Positions 17,375 through 25,914 of a stretch of 64,000 nt of DNA are shown here, piece by piece; the stretch's first letter is position 1, and the number at the start of each line of letters is the position of its first letter. The notes under the pieces were generated by a model that was not told where the DNA came from, did not search any database, and saw only the letters and a list, made by a program, of their open reading frames with translations. The DNA lies in the NCBI GenBank assembly GCA_900550445.1, contig URSF01000002.1:1-64000 (forward strand). The letters run 5' to 3'. The stretch comes from an uncultured Rhodospirillaceae bacterium. Its GTDB lineage: Bacteria; Pseudomonadota; Alphaproteobacteria; CAAGCB01; CAG-977. Made by a program: the position numbers and the translations under genes.

Positions 17375-19171
17375 TTATGCAAGATCCTTTTCTTCTTTCA
17401 GCAGATTTTGATATTTTTCCCATAACAGACGGGCTTCGTCTTCGTCGGCGCCGGCGATTTTTTCGGCTAAAGCCTGCAGTTCGGAACGCAGCGCTTTTTT
17501 GCGCATGCCGGTCAGCAAAAGGGCAATGCCTTCGCGCGCTTCCTGCGGCAGAGGATTCTTTCTGTTCAGCATTTCCAGTTCGGCCGATAAAAAGTCATAA
17601 ACGCCGTCCCGCGCGGTTGAGTGCAGATGTTCCTTTAACCGGTCGGCGGTTATGTCCGGATCGGCGGCCAGAGATTCCACGATTCCGGTCAAAATATCGT
17701 TTTGCTGCGGCACGGCCGTTTTCCATTCGGCCAGATCTTCCAGAAAATCGGCGGCGACGTCAGGGTAAAGCAGCAGATAAGCCAGCAGCATGCGCGTTTC
17801 ATCGCGGTCCGGCAGCAGGGAAGGGTGGCTGACCGGCGATGCGGCGGCGCGTTTTGAATACGGCGCACGCTGCGGAAAAGAACCGTCAGCTTTGGCTTTA
17901 TAAGGGGACGTGATTTCCCATAAGGCGGCTTTGAATTCCTGTCGGTAAAAGTTTTTAACGGCGGGGTCCCGGATTTTTTCCAGACATTCTTCAATATCTT
18001 TGCCCAGCCCGGCCTTACGTTCCGGCGTGTCCAGAGACCGGTTCGCCAACAGCATCTGCCACAGTTGTTTGAACAAAGGCCTGTATTGCGTCTGCAAAAA
18101 ATTTTCAAACGAGGATTTCCCGTGCTCTTTGATATATTCGTCCGGATCCAGATCGTCGGGCAGAGTAATGAAACGAAGAGAATATCCCGGCTTTAATAAG
18201 GGCAGAACTCTGTCCGCGGCCCGCGAAGCCGCCCGCTGTCCCGCGCCGTCGCCGTCAAAACAACATAAAGGTTCGGGGGCATACCGCCATAACAACTGAA
18301 TTTGGCGTTCCGTCATCGCCGTGCCCAAAGGCGCGACCGCCCGCGTTATTCCCGCCGCGGCCATGGCAATTACGTCCATGTAACCTTCGACGACGATGAT
18401 TTCCTGCATTTTCCGTGCCTGTTCGCCGGACAAATGCAAAGCGTACAGATTATCGCCTTTGGAAAAAACGGGTGTGTCGGGCGAATTCAGATATTTCGGT
18501 TCGCCGTCGTCCAGAACCCGGCCGCCGAACGCAATGATTTTTCCGCGTCTGTCCGCAATCGGAAACATGACTCGGTTTCTGAAGTAATCATACGGAGATT
18601 CGCCGTTGTCGGGCCGAATCAGCAGACCGGCTTCAATTAAAACGTTTTCGTCAAATCCTCCGCGGGCCAAATGCGCTTTCAACGCGTTTCCGGGCGGTGA
18701 AAAACCCAGTCGGAACCGTTTGATGATTTCTTCGCTTAATCCTCGGCGCTGCAGGTAATACAGTCCCGGCCGTCCGGCGGGCTTTTGCAGTTGTTCTTCA
18801 TAAAAACTGCAGGCTGCCTCCAGCGCTTCGGTCAGGCCGGTTTTTCTGCGTTCGCGTTCGTAATCCTGCGGCGAAGACTGCGGCATTTCCATGCCGGCCT
18901 GACGCGCCAGATATTCAAGTGATTCGAGAAACGTCATGCCCTGAGTTTTTTGGATAAAGTCAAATACGTTTCCGTGCGCGCCGCACCCGAAACAATGATA
19001 ATAATCTCTTACGTCGCTGACGGAAAACGAAGCGGTTTTTTCATGATGAAACGGGCAGCACCCCCAATATTCGCTGCCGCGCCGTTTCAGCTTGACGCTT
19101 TGGCCGACGACGCTGACGATCGACGTGCGGCTGCGGACTTCCTGAATAAAGGACGGGGGGACAATCGGCAT
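17375..19171 (-). CDS. dnaG: DNA primase
   Basis: A 598-residue primase that makes RNA primers at the replication fork. The N-terminal CHC2 zinc domain has CPFHHEKTASFSV and YHCFGCGAHGN (residues about 39-64). The RNA polymerase/TOPRIM core includes FRNRVMFPI, GRVLDDGEPKYLNSPDTPVFSKG, VVEGYMDVI and CFDGDGAGQRAA, with DPDEYIKEHG further on. The C-terminal 180 residues would be the DnaB-interacting region. It lies between yqeY and rpoD, the usual alphaproteobacterial order. Its start is ATG 19171, 7 bases from the yqeY stop. Confidence 0.97.
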   Translation of the reverse strand: MPIVPPSFIQEVRSRTSIVSVVGQSVKLKRRGSEYWGCCPFHHEKTASFSVSDVRDYYHCFGCGAHGNVFDFIQKTQGMTFLESLEYLARQAGMEMPQSSPQDYERERRKTGLTEALEAACSFYEEQLQKPAGRPGLYYLQRRGLSEEIIKRFRLGFSPPGNALKAHLARGGFDENVLIEAGLLIRPDNGESPYDYFRNRVMFPIADRRGKIIAFGGRVLDDGEPKYLNSPDTPVFSKGDNLYALHLSGEQARKMQEIIVVEGYMDVIAMAAAGITRAVAPLGTAMTERQIQLLWRYAPEPLCCFDGDGAGQRAASRAADRVLPLLKPGYSLRFITLPDDLDPDEYIKEHGKSSFENFLQTQYRPLFKQLWQMLLANRSLDTPERKAGLGKDIEECLEKIRDPAVKNFYRQEFKAALWEITSPYKAKADGSFPQRAPYSKRAAASPVSHPSLLPDRDETRMLLAYLLLYPDVAADFLEDLAEWKTAVPQQNDILTGIVESLAADPDITADRLKEHLHSTARDGVYDFLSAELEMLNRKNPLPQEAREGIALLLTGMRKKALRSELQALAEKIAGADEDEARLLWEKYQNLLKEEKDLA

Positions 19172-19178
19172 GTCGTTT

Positions 19179-19640
19179 TTATTTCGCGGCCAGAATTGTT
19201 TTGACGATTACCGAAGCCTGGCCGAAATCCATTTGTCCGGCAAAACGTTCGCGCAAAGCTGCCATGACTTTACCCATATCTTTTAATCCGGCGGCGCCGG
19301 TTGTTTTAATGACGTCTTCCACGGCGGCTTTTGTCTGCGCCTCGTCCATCTGCTTGGGCAGGAAAGACTGAATAATGTCGATTTCGCTTTGTTCGCTGTC
19401 AACCAGATCCTGCCTGCCGCCTTTGGCATACAGGGCAACGCTGTCTTTGCGTTGTTTGATCATGGACTGCAGCAGCTGCAGAATGTCGTCGTTGGTAATA
19501 ACGCCGTCTTTGCTGGTACCGCGCGAAGCGATGTCGCGGTCTTTGATCGCCGCCAAAATCAGGCGGATCGTTGAAATTTTATGTGTGTCTTTTTCCATCA
19601 TCGCCGTTTTCAAAGCGGCCTTTAACTGTTCGCGCAGCAT
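19179..19640 (-). CDS. yqeY: GatB/YqeY domain protein
   Basis: A 153-residue protein starting MLREQLKAALKTAMMEKD, the usual start of YqeY. The longer open frame upstream (to 19769) lacks conservation, and GGAGTATTTTC before ATG 19640 is a proper ribosome binding site. The domain resembles the tRNA-binding tail of GatB amidotransferase. Conserved pieces include STIRLILAAIKDRDIASRG, VALYAKGGRQDL, IIQSFLPKQ and KDMGKVMAALRERFAGQMDF. It may bind tRNA, but the function is unproven. It heads yqeY-dnaG-rpoD, divergent from greA. Confidence 0.93.
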   Translation of the reverse strand: MLREQLKAALKTAMMEKDTHKISTIRLILAAIKDRDIASRGTSKDGVITNDDILQLLQSMIKQRKDSVALYAKGGRQDLVDSEQSEIDIIQSFLPKQMDEAQTKAAVEDVIKTTGAAGLKDMGKVMAALRERFAGQMDFGQASVIVKTILAAK

Positions 19641-19845
19641 GAAAATACTCCTTAAGTCTAACGTCCAACGGATTAAATCTTCTGCCATAAAACACCGTTT
19701 TTTCTTTTTTGGCAAGCTGATGTTTTTGATAACGCTTGAAGAAAAAAAACAAGCCCTGTATGATAACAATCGCGATGAAAAAGCTTTTTCGGCTAAGTGG
19801 CTGAAAGAGTTGTTTTTTTGTTGTTTTTAAAAAGGAATTGACCAA

Positions 19846-20319
19846 ATGCAAAAAGTGCCTATGACGAAAAAAGGGGCTGAACGCCTGCAAAAAGAATTAA
19901 AAAATTTAAAGGTTGTCGAGCGTCCGGCGATTATTGCGGCGATTGCGGAAGCGCGGGCGCACGGTGATTTGTCTGAAAACGCGGAATATCATGCCGCTCG
20001 CGAAAAACAGAGTTTTATCGAAGGGCGCATTCAGGAACTGGAATACGCGGTTTCCTGCGCCGAAGTCATTGATACCGCCGCGCTGAAGGGTGACAAAGTC
20101 GTTTTCGGGGCCACTGTTTTGCTGATGGACGAAGATACCGAAGTCGAACAAACTTATCAGATTGTCGGCCAGTACGAAGCCGATCTGGAACACGGCCTGA
20201 TTTCCATTCAGTCGCCGCTGGCCCGCGCGCTGATCGGCAAATCCGTCGGCGACAGTGTTGAAGTCGCTTCGCCCAAAGGCGGCAAATCCTATGAAATTTT
20301 AAATGTGGAATACGTTTAG
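19846..20319 (+). CDS. greA: Transcription elongation factor GreA
   Basis: A 157-residue factor that stimulates cleavage of backtracked RNA in RNA polymerase. The N-terminal coiled coil has MTKKGAERLQKELKNLK and the acidic tip region EARAHGDLSENAEYHAAREKQ. The C-terminal FKBP-like globule ends GKSVGDSVEVASPKGGKSYEIL. Length and sequence are typical. AAAGGAATTGACCAA precedes the ATG. It is 3 bases upstream of the first mlaD-like gene, so it probably shares a transcript with the three envelope genes that follow. Confidence 0.97.
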   Translation: MQKVPMTKKGAERLQKELKNLKVVERPAIIAAIAEARAHGDLSENAEYHAAREKQSFIEGRIQELEYAVSCAEVIDTAALKGDKVVFGATVLLMDEDTEVEQTYQIVGQYEADLEHGLISIQSPLARALIGKSVGDSVEVASPKGGKSYEILNVEYV

Positions 20320-20322
20320 CCG

Positions 20323-20790
20323 ATGAAGTCAGAAACAAAAGAACTGGTTGCCGGAGCGCTGGCTTTTTTCGTGGCGGTCGCTGTTTTTTATCTGATCGGG
20401 GCCGGGTCTGCCGTGCGCGGCGTGTCGGATACGTATACGCTGTCCGCGCGCTTTAATCAGACGGAAGGCCTGATTGCCGGCAGCGACGTCCGTCTGGCCG
20501 GAATCAAGGTCGGCCGTGTCGTTTCGCAAAAACTGGACGATTATTACGGCGTTGTGGTAACCTTTTCTTTGCCGAAAGATATTCAGCTGCCCGAAGACAG
20601 CGGCGCGGCCGTTCAGTCGTCTGGGCTGATCGGGACAAAATATATCGAACTGCAGCCCGGCGGGGCCGAAGATATGCTGCCGGCAGGCGGGTTTATTGAA
20701 TTTACGCAGGATTCGCCTAATTTGCAGAGCCTGCTGGACAAAGTTATTTCAATGGCCAGAGCCGATCGGCAGAAACATAAAGGTCAATAA
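20323..20790 (+). CDS. mlaD: MlaD-family (MCE domain) phospholipid transport protein, copy 1
   Basis: A 155-residue inner-membrane-anchored MCE protein. One transmembrane helix (about 9-30) is followed by the MCE core (YTLSARFNQTEGLIAGSDVRLAGIKVGRVVSQ) and the pore-loop region YIELQPGGAEDML. MlaD forms the periplasmic ring of the MlaFEDB transporter, which moves phospholipids to keep outer-membrane asymmetry. No mlaE, mlaF, mlaB or mlaC is nearby, which is common in alphaproteobacteria, where the ATPase and permease lie elsewhere. It starts 3 bases after the greA stop. A near relative follows at once. Confidence 0.9.
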   Translation: MKSETKELVAGALAFFVAVAVFYLIGAGSAVRGVSDTYTLSARFNQTEGLIAGSDVRLAGIKVGRVVSQKLDDYYGVVVTFSLPKDIQLPEDSGAAVQSSGLIGTKYIELQPGGAEDMLPAGGFIEFTQDSPNLQSLLDKVISMARADRQKHKGQ

Positions 20791-20808
20791 GTTGACAGAG
20801 GTTTAAAA

Positions 20809-21258
20809 ATGAAAAAAAGCCCGATTGAAACAGTGTTAGGGATTCTGGTTATTTTGGTGGCGGTTTTTTTTGTTCATTTCGCCGCGAACAAAATTGACGC
20901 GCGCCCGCAGCAGGGATATGAATTAACCGCGGTGTTTACCCGGTCCGGCGGATTGGAAAGCGGCAACGATATCCGCATCAGCGGAATCAAGGTCGGTTCC
21001 GTCGTCGGATTGGATTTAACGCCTGATTATACGGCCGAAGTGACGATGAATATCCGCGAAGGCGTCCGTCTGCCGGCCGATACGACCGCCGTCGTGACGA
21101 CGGACGGTTTAATGGGCGGCACGTTTGTTCAGCTGGAACCCGGAAAATCAAAGGAAATTTTAAAAGGCGGTGACAGGATCGCCAAAACAAAGGATTTCCG
21201 TTCACTGGAAGACATGGTCGGCGAAGTCATTTTTTTAGCTACGGGAAAAGAAGATTAA
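20809..21258 (+). CDS. MlaD-family (MCE domain) protein, copy 2
   Basis: A 149-residue paralogue of the preceding gene with the same plan: N-terminal transmembrane helix (ETVLGILVILVAVFFVHFAA), MCE core (YELTAVFTRSGGLESGNDIRISGIKVGSVVGLDLTPDY, quoted in outline) and the loop TFVQLEPGKSKEILKGGDRI. It lies 18 bases after copy 1 and 4 bases before the DUF2155 gene. Tandem single-MCE genes suggest a mixed hexamer or two ring types; that is inference. Confidence 0.87.
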   Translation: MKKSPIETVLGILVILVAVFFVHFAANKIDARPQQGYELTAVFTRSGGLESGNDIRISGIKVGSVVGLDLTPDYTAEVTMNIREGVRLPADTTAVVTTDGLMGGTFVQLEPGKSKEILKGGDRIAKTKDFRSLEDMVGEVIFLATGKED

Positions 21259-21262
21259 GCGC

Positions 21263-22234
21263 ATGAAAAAAGCATTTCTGACAATCGGATTGGCCGGTCT
21301 TTTATCGGTTTCGTTTTCTTCCGTCCGGGCGGAAGACATTTCTTACGGGCAGGTTGTTTTGCGCGGGCTGGACAAGGTAACGGGCCGTTTAAGCACGATG
21401 ACGGTCAATGTCGGCGAAAAAACGACGTTTGGCGCTTTGGATATTTACGCGCGCGTCTGCTATGCTCACCCGCCCGAAGAAACGCCTGAAAACGCCGCTT
21501 TTCTGGAAATTGTCGAAAAAAAGGAAGAAGGACAGCTGAAACTGTTTTCCGGCTGGATGTTTTCTTCATCTCCGGCGTTGTCGGCAATGGATCATGCCGT
21601 TTATGATGTCTGGGTGCTGAAATGTCAGGGCGATCAGGTCGCTCCGCCCGCCGCGGAACCGTTGGTTTTGGAAAATCCGATTGCTCTCAGGCCGGTTCAG
21701 CCGAAGCTGAAAATTATCTGGGACGAAGAAAAACAGTCGGTCGAAGACGTCATCCCGGCGGCTGAGGAAGAAAAGCCGGCGGATCCAGAAAATACGGACG
21801 AAGAAACGGCGGTTGTTTCCGATCCGGACGTTCAGGAAACGGAATCGATTGTTATTCATGTTGAACAGCCGCAGCATCAGGAACAAACGTCGCCGGCCGT
21901 TGTTGTCGACGGCGAAGGCGACAAAACGGATATGGAACCGCAGGAATTCAGGTTGATTCCCATTCAGGAACCGGCGCAAACCGATGATTTGTCTGCGCCG
22001 GCTGCGACAGAAACGCCGGATACGGCGGATATGCCGTCCGCATTGTCCGCGGAAGAAATGTCGGGAACTCTGCCTGCGGAAGAAATACGGGAAGACAACG
22101 CCCCGGATTTTTCCGCGCCGGATATTTTAAGTGAAGAGGTTGTTCAGGAAGAAATGCCGGAAGAAAACGGCGGTTTGTTTTCCGAAGAATCGCAGGTTAT
22201 GGAAAAAGCGATTTTTTCTACTGACGAATATTAG
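21263..22234 (+). CDS. DUF2155 domain protein with long acidic C-terminal extension
   Basis: A secreted 323-residue protein. A signal peptide (about 1-23, ending SSVRA) precedes a DUF2155 domain at about 25-125. The DUF2155 domain has VVLRGLDKVTGRLSTMTVNVG, ALDIYARVCYAHPPEETPE, FSGWMFSSSPALSAMDHAVYDVWVLKC. This domain is typical of alphaproteobacterial envelope proteins; its role is unknown. The last 190 residues are low-complexity, rich in Glu, Pro, Ala and Thr, and poorly conserved. Placement behind two mlaD-like genes suggests an envelope lipid or outer-membrane job. Confidence 0.86.
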   Translation: MKKAFLTIGLAGLLSVSFSSVRAEDISYGQVVLRGLDKVTGRLSTMTVNVGEKTTFGALDIYARVCYAHPPEETPENAAFLEIVEKKEEGQLKLFSGWMFSSSPALSAMDHAVYDVWVLKCQGDQVAPPAAEPLVLENPIALRPVQPKLKIIWDEEKQSVEDVIPAAEEEKPADPENTDEETAVVSDPDVQETESIVIHVEQPQHQEQTSPAVVVDGEGDKTDMEPQEFRLIPIQEPAQTDDLSAPAATETPDTADMPSALSAEEMSGTLPAEEIREDNAPDFSAPDILSEEVVQEEMPEENGGLFSEESQVMEKAIFSTDEY

Positions 22235-22387
22235 CTTCTGTTGCCTTGCGCGGCCGGCGGGTAGTGGCGCGGCGGGATTAGGCTGTGCCAATAGCAAGAA
22301 AATAAAAAACTGATCTCCTTGCGGTCAACACCCCGTACGACCGGTTTGTTCCGCTGACGGAAGGAAATTTCCTTTATGCGGGCGGTA

Positions 22388-24238
22388 CTATTCTCTGCGG
22401 CCGAACAGTTTTTCGATGTCTTTTAATTTTAATTCAATGTATGTCGGCCGGCCGTGGATACATTGACCGGAATAGGGAACCGATTCCATTTGGCGCAGCA
22501 GCGCATTCATTTCCGATGCGTCCAGTTTGCGTCCCGCGCGCACAGAGCCGTGGCACGCCATTGTCGCGGCGATTTTCTTTATTCGTTCCTTTAAGGCCAG
22601 GCTGTCGCCGAATTCAATCAGCGTGTCGGCGATGTCCGCCATTAATGCTTTGGCGTCGGTTTCGCCTAAAACGGCGGGCGTCGCGCGGATTAAAACGGCG
22701 TTGTCGCCAAACGGTTCAAACAACAATCCCGTTTTTTCCAATTCTTCTTTTTGTTTAAGAACGGCTTCTTTTTTTTCTGCGTTCAGCTCGATGATTTCCG
22801 GCAGCAAAAGGTATTGTGCCGCCGCGTCGCCGGCTTCCATGTTTTGTTTGATTTTTTCATAAGTCAAACGTTCATGCGCCGCATGCTGGTCAACAATGAC
22901 AATTCCGTCCTGCGTCTGGGAAACAATATATGTTTTGTGCAGCTGTGCCCGCGCCAGCCCCAGCGGCGGAAATTCGTCGCTGTTTGTTATTTCCGTACCG
23001 GTGGGATCATCAGGCAGATTTTCGGCGATCGGAGCGGAAAACGCTTCGTTTGCTTTGAATAACGTGCGCGTTTCCTGAAAAGAATAAGACTTGGGCGCCG
23101 CGGGACGATAAGAAGAATAAGTCTTTGCCGTGCCGGAATAAACAGGCGCCGCGGGCGATGCCGTCGGCCGGCGCATCGGTAAAAAAGCGGGTTCCGGCAG
23201 CGAAACGTCCAGAGCTTCCGCCGCCAAAGTCGAAGAAGTACGGTGTCCGGCGCCCATCAAAGCCTGACGGACGGCCGTAACGATCATACCGCGCACGGCC
23301 TGCGCGTTTCTGAAACGGACTTCGGCTTTTGTCGGGTGGACGTTGACGTCGACGTCTTCGGCCGGCAGCTGCAAAAACAAAACCAAAGCAGGAAAACGAT
23401 CCGCTGCCAGCAGTTCGTGATAGGCCGCTTTGATTGCTCCCAGCAGCACTTTGTCACGCACGGGGCGGCCGTTGACAAAGAAATACTGCGATGCTGACGT
23501 GGCTTTGTTCAGTGTGGGCAGGCCGATGAAACCTTTTAAAGCGACGCCGTCGCGCTCAACGTTCAGCGGAACGGCATTTTCAATGAAATCTTCGCCGATA
23601 ACCTGCGCCACGCGTTTAATTTCTTCTTCGGCGCCGACAGGTTTCAGATCCAGCCGCTGTTTTTTTTCGTCGGACAGCGTGAAGGCGACGGACGGATAAG
23701 CCAAAGCCAGTTTTTCAATGATTTCCTGAATATATCCGGTTTCCGTCGGCGTTGATTTTAAAAATTTCAAACGCGCCGGAACGGCATAAAACAAATCGCG
23801 GACTTCGATGCGCGTTCCCTGCGGGGCGGCTGCCGGTTCGGGGGCGTGTTTTTCACCGCCTTCGACGAACATTGACCACGCCGTGTCCGCCTGCGCCGTT
23901 CTGGAAGTCAACGTCATTCGCGCCACTGATGCGATTGAAGGCAGCGCTTCTCCTCTGAATCCCAGAAAACGGATATCAAATAAATCGTCGGAAGGCAGTT
24001 TGGACGTTGCGAATCGTTCAACGGCCAGAGTCATTTCTTCAGGCGTCATGCCCTTACCGTTGTCAATAACGGTCAGGGCCGCTTTGCCGCCGTCATTTAA
24101 AACGACGTCAATTTTGGTCGCGCCGGCGTCCAAAGCGTTTTCGACCAGCTCCTTTACCGCCGACGCCGGACGTTCCAGCACTTCGCCCGCGGCGATGCGG
24201 TTGACCAATGTCGACGGTAAAAGGCGCAGAGTCGTCAT
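22388..24238 (-). CDS. mutL: DNA mismatch repair protein MutL
   Basis: A 616-residue mismatch repair mediator. The N-terminal GHKL ATPase has VENALDAGATKIDV, VIDNGKGMTPEEM and FLGFRGEALPSI, with VNVHPTKAEVRF later. The C-terminal domain contains DQHAAHERLTYE, which fits the nicking endonuclease motif DQHAx2Ex4E. It also has ACHGSVRAG and CIHGRPT, the partner metal-site motifs. The protein is therefore probably a nicking MutL rather than the E. coli type, which needs MutH. It is the last gene of the ribF-to-mutL run and starts 4 bases after the pgi stop. Confidence 0.97.
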   Translation of the reverse strand: MTTLRLLPSTLVNRIAAGEVLERPASAVKELVENALDAGATKIDVVLNDGGKAALTVIDNGKGMTPEEMTLAVERFATSKLPSDDLFDIRFLGFRGEALPSIASVARMTLTSRTAQADTAWSMFVEGGEKHAPEPAAAPQGTRIEVRDLFYAVPARLKFLKSTPTETGYIQEIIEKLALAYPSVAFTLSDEKKQRLDLKPVGAEEEIKRVAQVIGEDFIENAVPLNVERDGVALKGFIGLPTLNKATSASQYFFVNGRPVRDKVLLGAIKAAYHELLAADRFPALVLFLQLPAEDVDVNVHPTKAEVRFRNAQAVRGMIVTAVRQALMGAGHRTSSTLAAEALDVSLPEPAFLPMRRPTASPAAPVYSGTAKTYSSYRPAAPKSYSFQETRTLFKANEAFSAPIAENLPDDPTGTEITNSDEFPPLGLARAQLHKTYIVSQTQDGIVIVDQHAAHERLTYEKIKQNMEAGDAAAQYLLLPEIIELNAEKKEAVLKQKEELEKTGLLFEPFGDNAVLIRATPAVLGETDAKALMADIADTLIEFGDSLALKERIKKIAATMACHGSVRAGRKLDASEMNALLRQMESVPYSGQCIHGRPTYIELKLKDIEKLFGRRE

Positions 24239-24242
24239 CTGA

Positions 24243-25886
24243 TTACACCGTTTGGCGCATGCTTCTGGCTGCGTTGATCAGACCGTTTGTCGATGAATCG
24301 TGGCCGGTCGCCGTAGCGGCGCTTTGAATTTCCGGCAGAATTTTCTTTGCCAGCTGTTTGCCCAGTTCAACGCCCCATTGATCGTAGCTGTTGACATTCC
24401 AGATTACGCCCTGAACGAAGATTTTGTGTTCGTACATGGCGATCAGGCGTCCCAGCGTTCTGGGCGTGATTTTTTCAACCAAAATGACGTTGGACGGACG
24501 ATTGCCCGAAAAGATTTTATGATTCAGCAACTTTTGAATTTTTTCTTCATCAACGCCCTGCGCTTCAAATTCGGCGCGGACTTCGGCTGCGGTTTTGCCT
24601 TTCATCAGCGCTTCGGCCTGAGCGAATACGTTTGACAGCAAAATCGGGTGATGATCGCCCGTTTCGTTCAAAGAAACCGCCGGAACGATAAAATCGCACG
24701 GGATTAAATGCGTTCCCTGATGAATCAGCTGATAAAACGAATGTTGGCCGTTTGTGCCGGGTTCGCCGAACAAAATCGGACCGGTTGTATAGGAGACGGG
24801 CTTGCCGTCTTTGGAAACGCCTTTGCCGTTGGATTCCATGTCGGCCTGCTGCAGATAGGCGGGCAAGCGGTGCAGATACTGGTCGTACGGCAGAACGGCA
24901 TACGCTTCCGCGCCGAAGAAATTATGGTACCATACGCCCAAAACGCCTAAGATGACGGGAATATTTTTTTCCAAAGGCGCGTTGCGGAAATGTTCGTCCA
25001 TTTCAAATCCGCCGGTCAGCAGTTCGACAAAGTTGTCATAACCGACGGCAATGGCAATCGACAAACCGATCGCCGACCACAGGGAATAACGGCCGCCGAC
25101 CCAGTCCCAGAATTCAAACATGTTGGCGGGGTCAATGCCGAATTTTTTGACTTCTTCGGTATTGGTGGACAACGCGACAAAGTGCTTTGCCACGGCGTCT
25201 TCGCCCAAAGCGGCCACCAACCAGTCACGCGCGGTTTTCGCATTGGTCAGGGTTTCCTGCGTCGTAAAGGTTTTGGACGCCACGATAAACAGAGTCGTTT
25301 CGGGATTCAGGTCTTTTAACGTTTCAACGATGTGCGTGCCGTCAACATTGGAAACAAAGTGCGTGTTTAATCCTTTTTTCTGATAATGTTTCAACGCTTC
25401 GACAACCATGACGGGGCCCAGATCCGATCCGCCGATGCCGATATTGACAACGTCGGTCATCGCTTTGCCGGTTGCGCCTTTCCACTGGCCGTCGCGCACG
25501 GCGGTCGAAAAGGTTTTCATTTTTTCCAAAACCGCTTTGATCTGCGGCATAACGTCTTTGCCGTCAACGTAAACCGGGCGGTTGGAACGGTTGCGCAGAG
25601 CCGTATGCAGAACGGCGCGGTTTTCCGTCGTATTGATTTTTTCGCCGGAAAACATGGCGTCGCGCGCTTTTTCCAATCCGGCTTCTTTAGCCAGATCAAT
25701 CAGCAGCTTCATTGTTTCGCCGTTAATGCGGTTTTTGGAATAGTCCAGCAAAAGGCTGTCTAAAGAAATGGAAAATTCTTCAAACCGGTTCGGATCGGCG
25801 GCAAACATGTCGCGCATCGTTTCGCCCCGGATTGCGGCATAATTTTTTTCCAGATCTTTCCAAGCTTTTAAATCAGTTAAAGTCAT
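24243..25886 (-). CDS. pgi: Glucose-6-phosphate isomerase
   Basis: A 547-residue cytoplasmic enzyme interconverting glucose-6-phosphate and fructose-6-phosphate in glycolysis or gluconeogenesis. The PGI signatures are present: VVNIGIGGSDLGPVMV, ASKTFTTQETLTNAKTARDWL, WDWVGGRYSLWSAIGLSIA and GVELGKQLAKKILPEI. The length equals the common PGI (about 550). It lies between the M16 pair and mutL. Catabolic gene context is otherwise absent. Confidence 0.98.
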   Translation of the reverse strand: MTLTDLKAWKDLEKNYAAIRGETMRDMFAADPNRFEEFSISLDSLLLDYSKNRINGETMKLLIDLAKEAGLEKARDAMFSGEKINTTENRAVLHTALRNRSNRPVYVDGKDVMPQIKAVLEKMKTFSTAVRDGQWKGATGKAMTDVVNIGIGGSDLGPVMVVEALKHYQKKGLNTHFVSNVDGTHIVETLKDLNPETTLFIVASKTFTTQETLTNAKTARDWLVAALGEDAVAKHFVALSTNTEEVKKFGIDPANMFEFWDWVGGRYSLWSAIGLSIAIAVGYDNFVELLTGGFEMDEHFRNAPLEKNIPVILGVLGVWYHNFFGAEAYAVLPYDQYLHRLPAYLQQADMESNGKGVSKDGKPVSYTTGPILFGEPGTNGQHSFYQLIHQGTHLIPCDFIVPAVSLNETGDHHPILLSNVFAQAEALMKGKTAAEVRAEFEAQGVDEEKIQKLLNHKIFSGNRPSNVILVEKITPRTLGRLIAMYEHKIFVQGVIWNVNSYDQWGVELGKQLAKKILPEIQSAATATGHDSSTNGLINAARSMRQTV

Positions 25887-25914
25887 AACGTTATTCTCCT
25901 AAAAAATCACTTTT

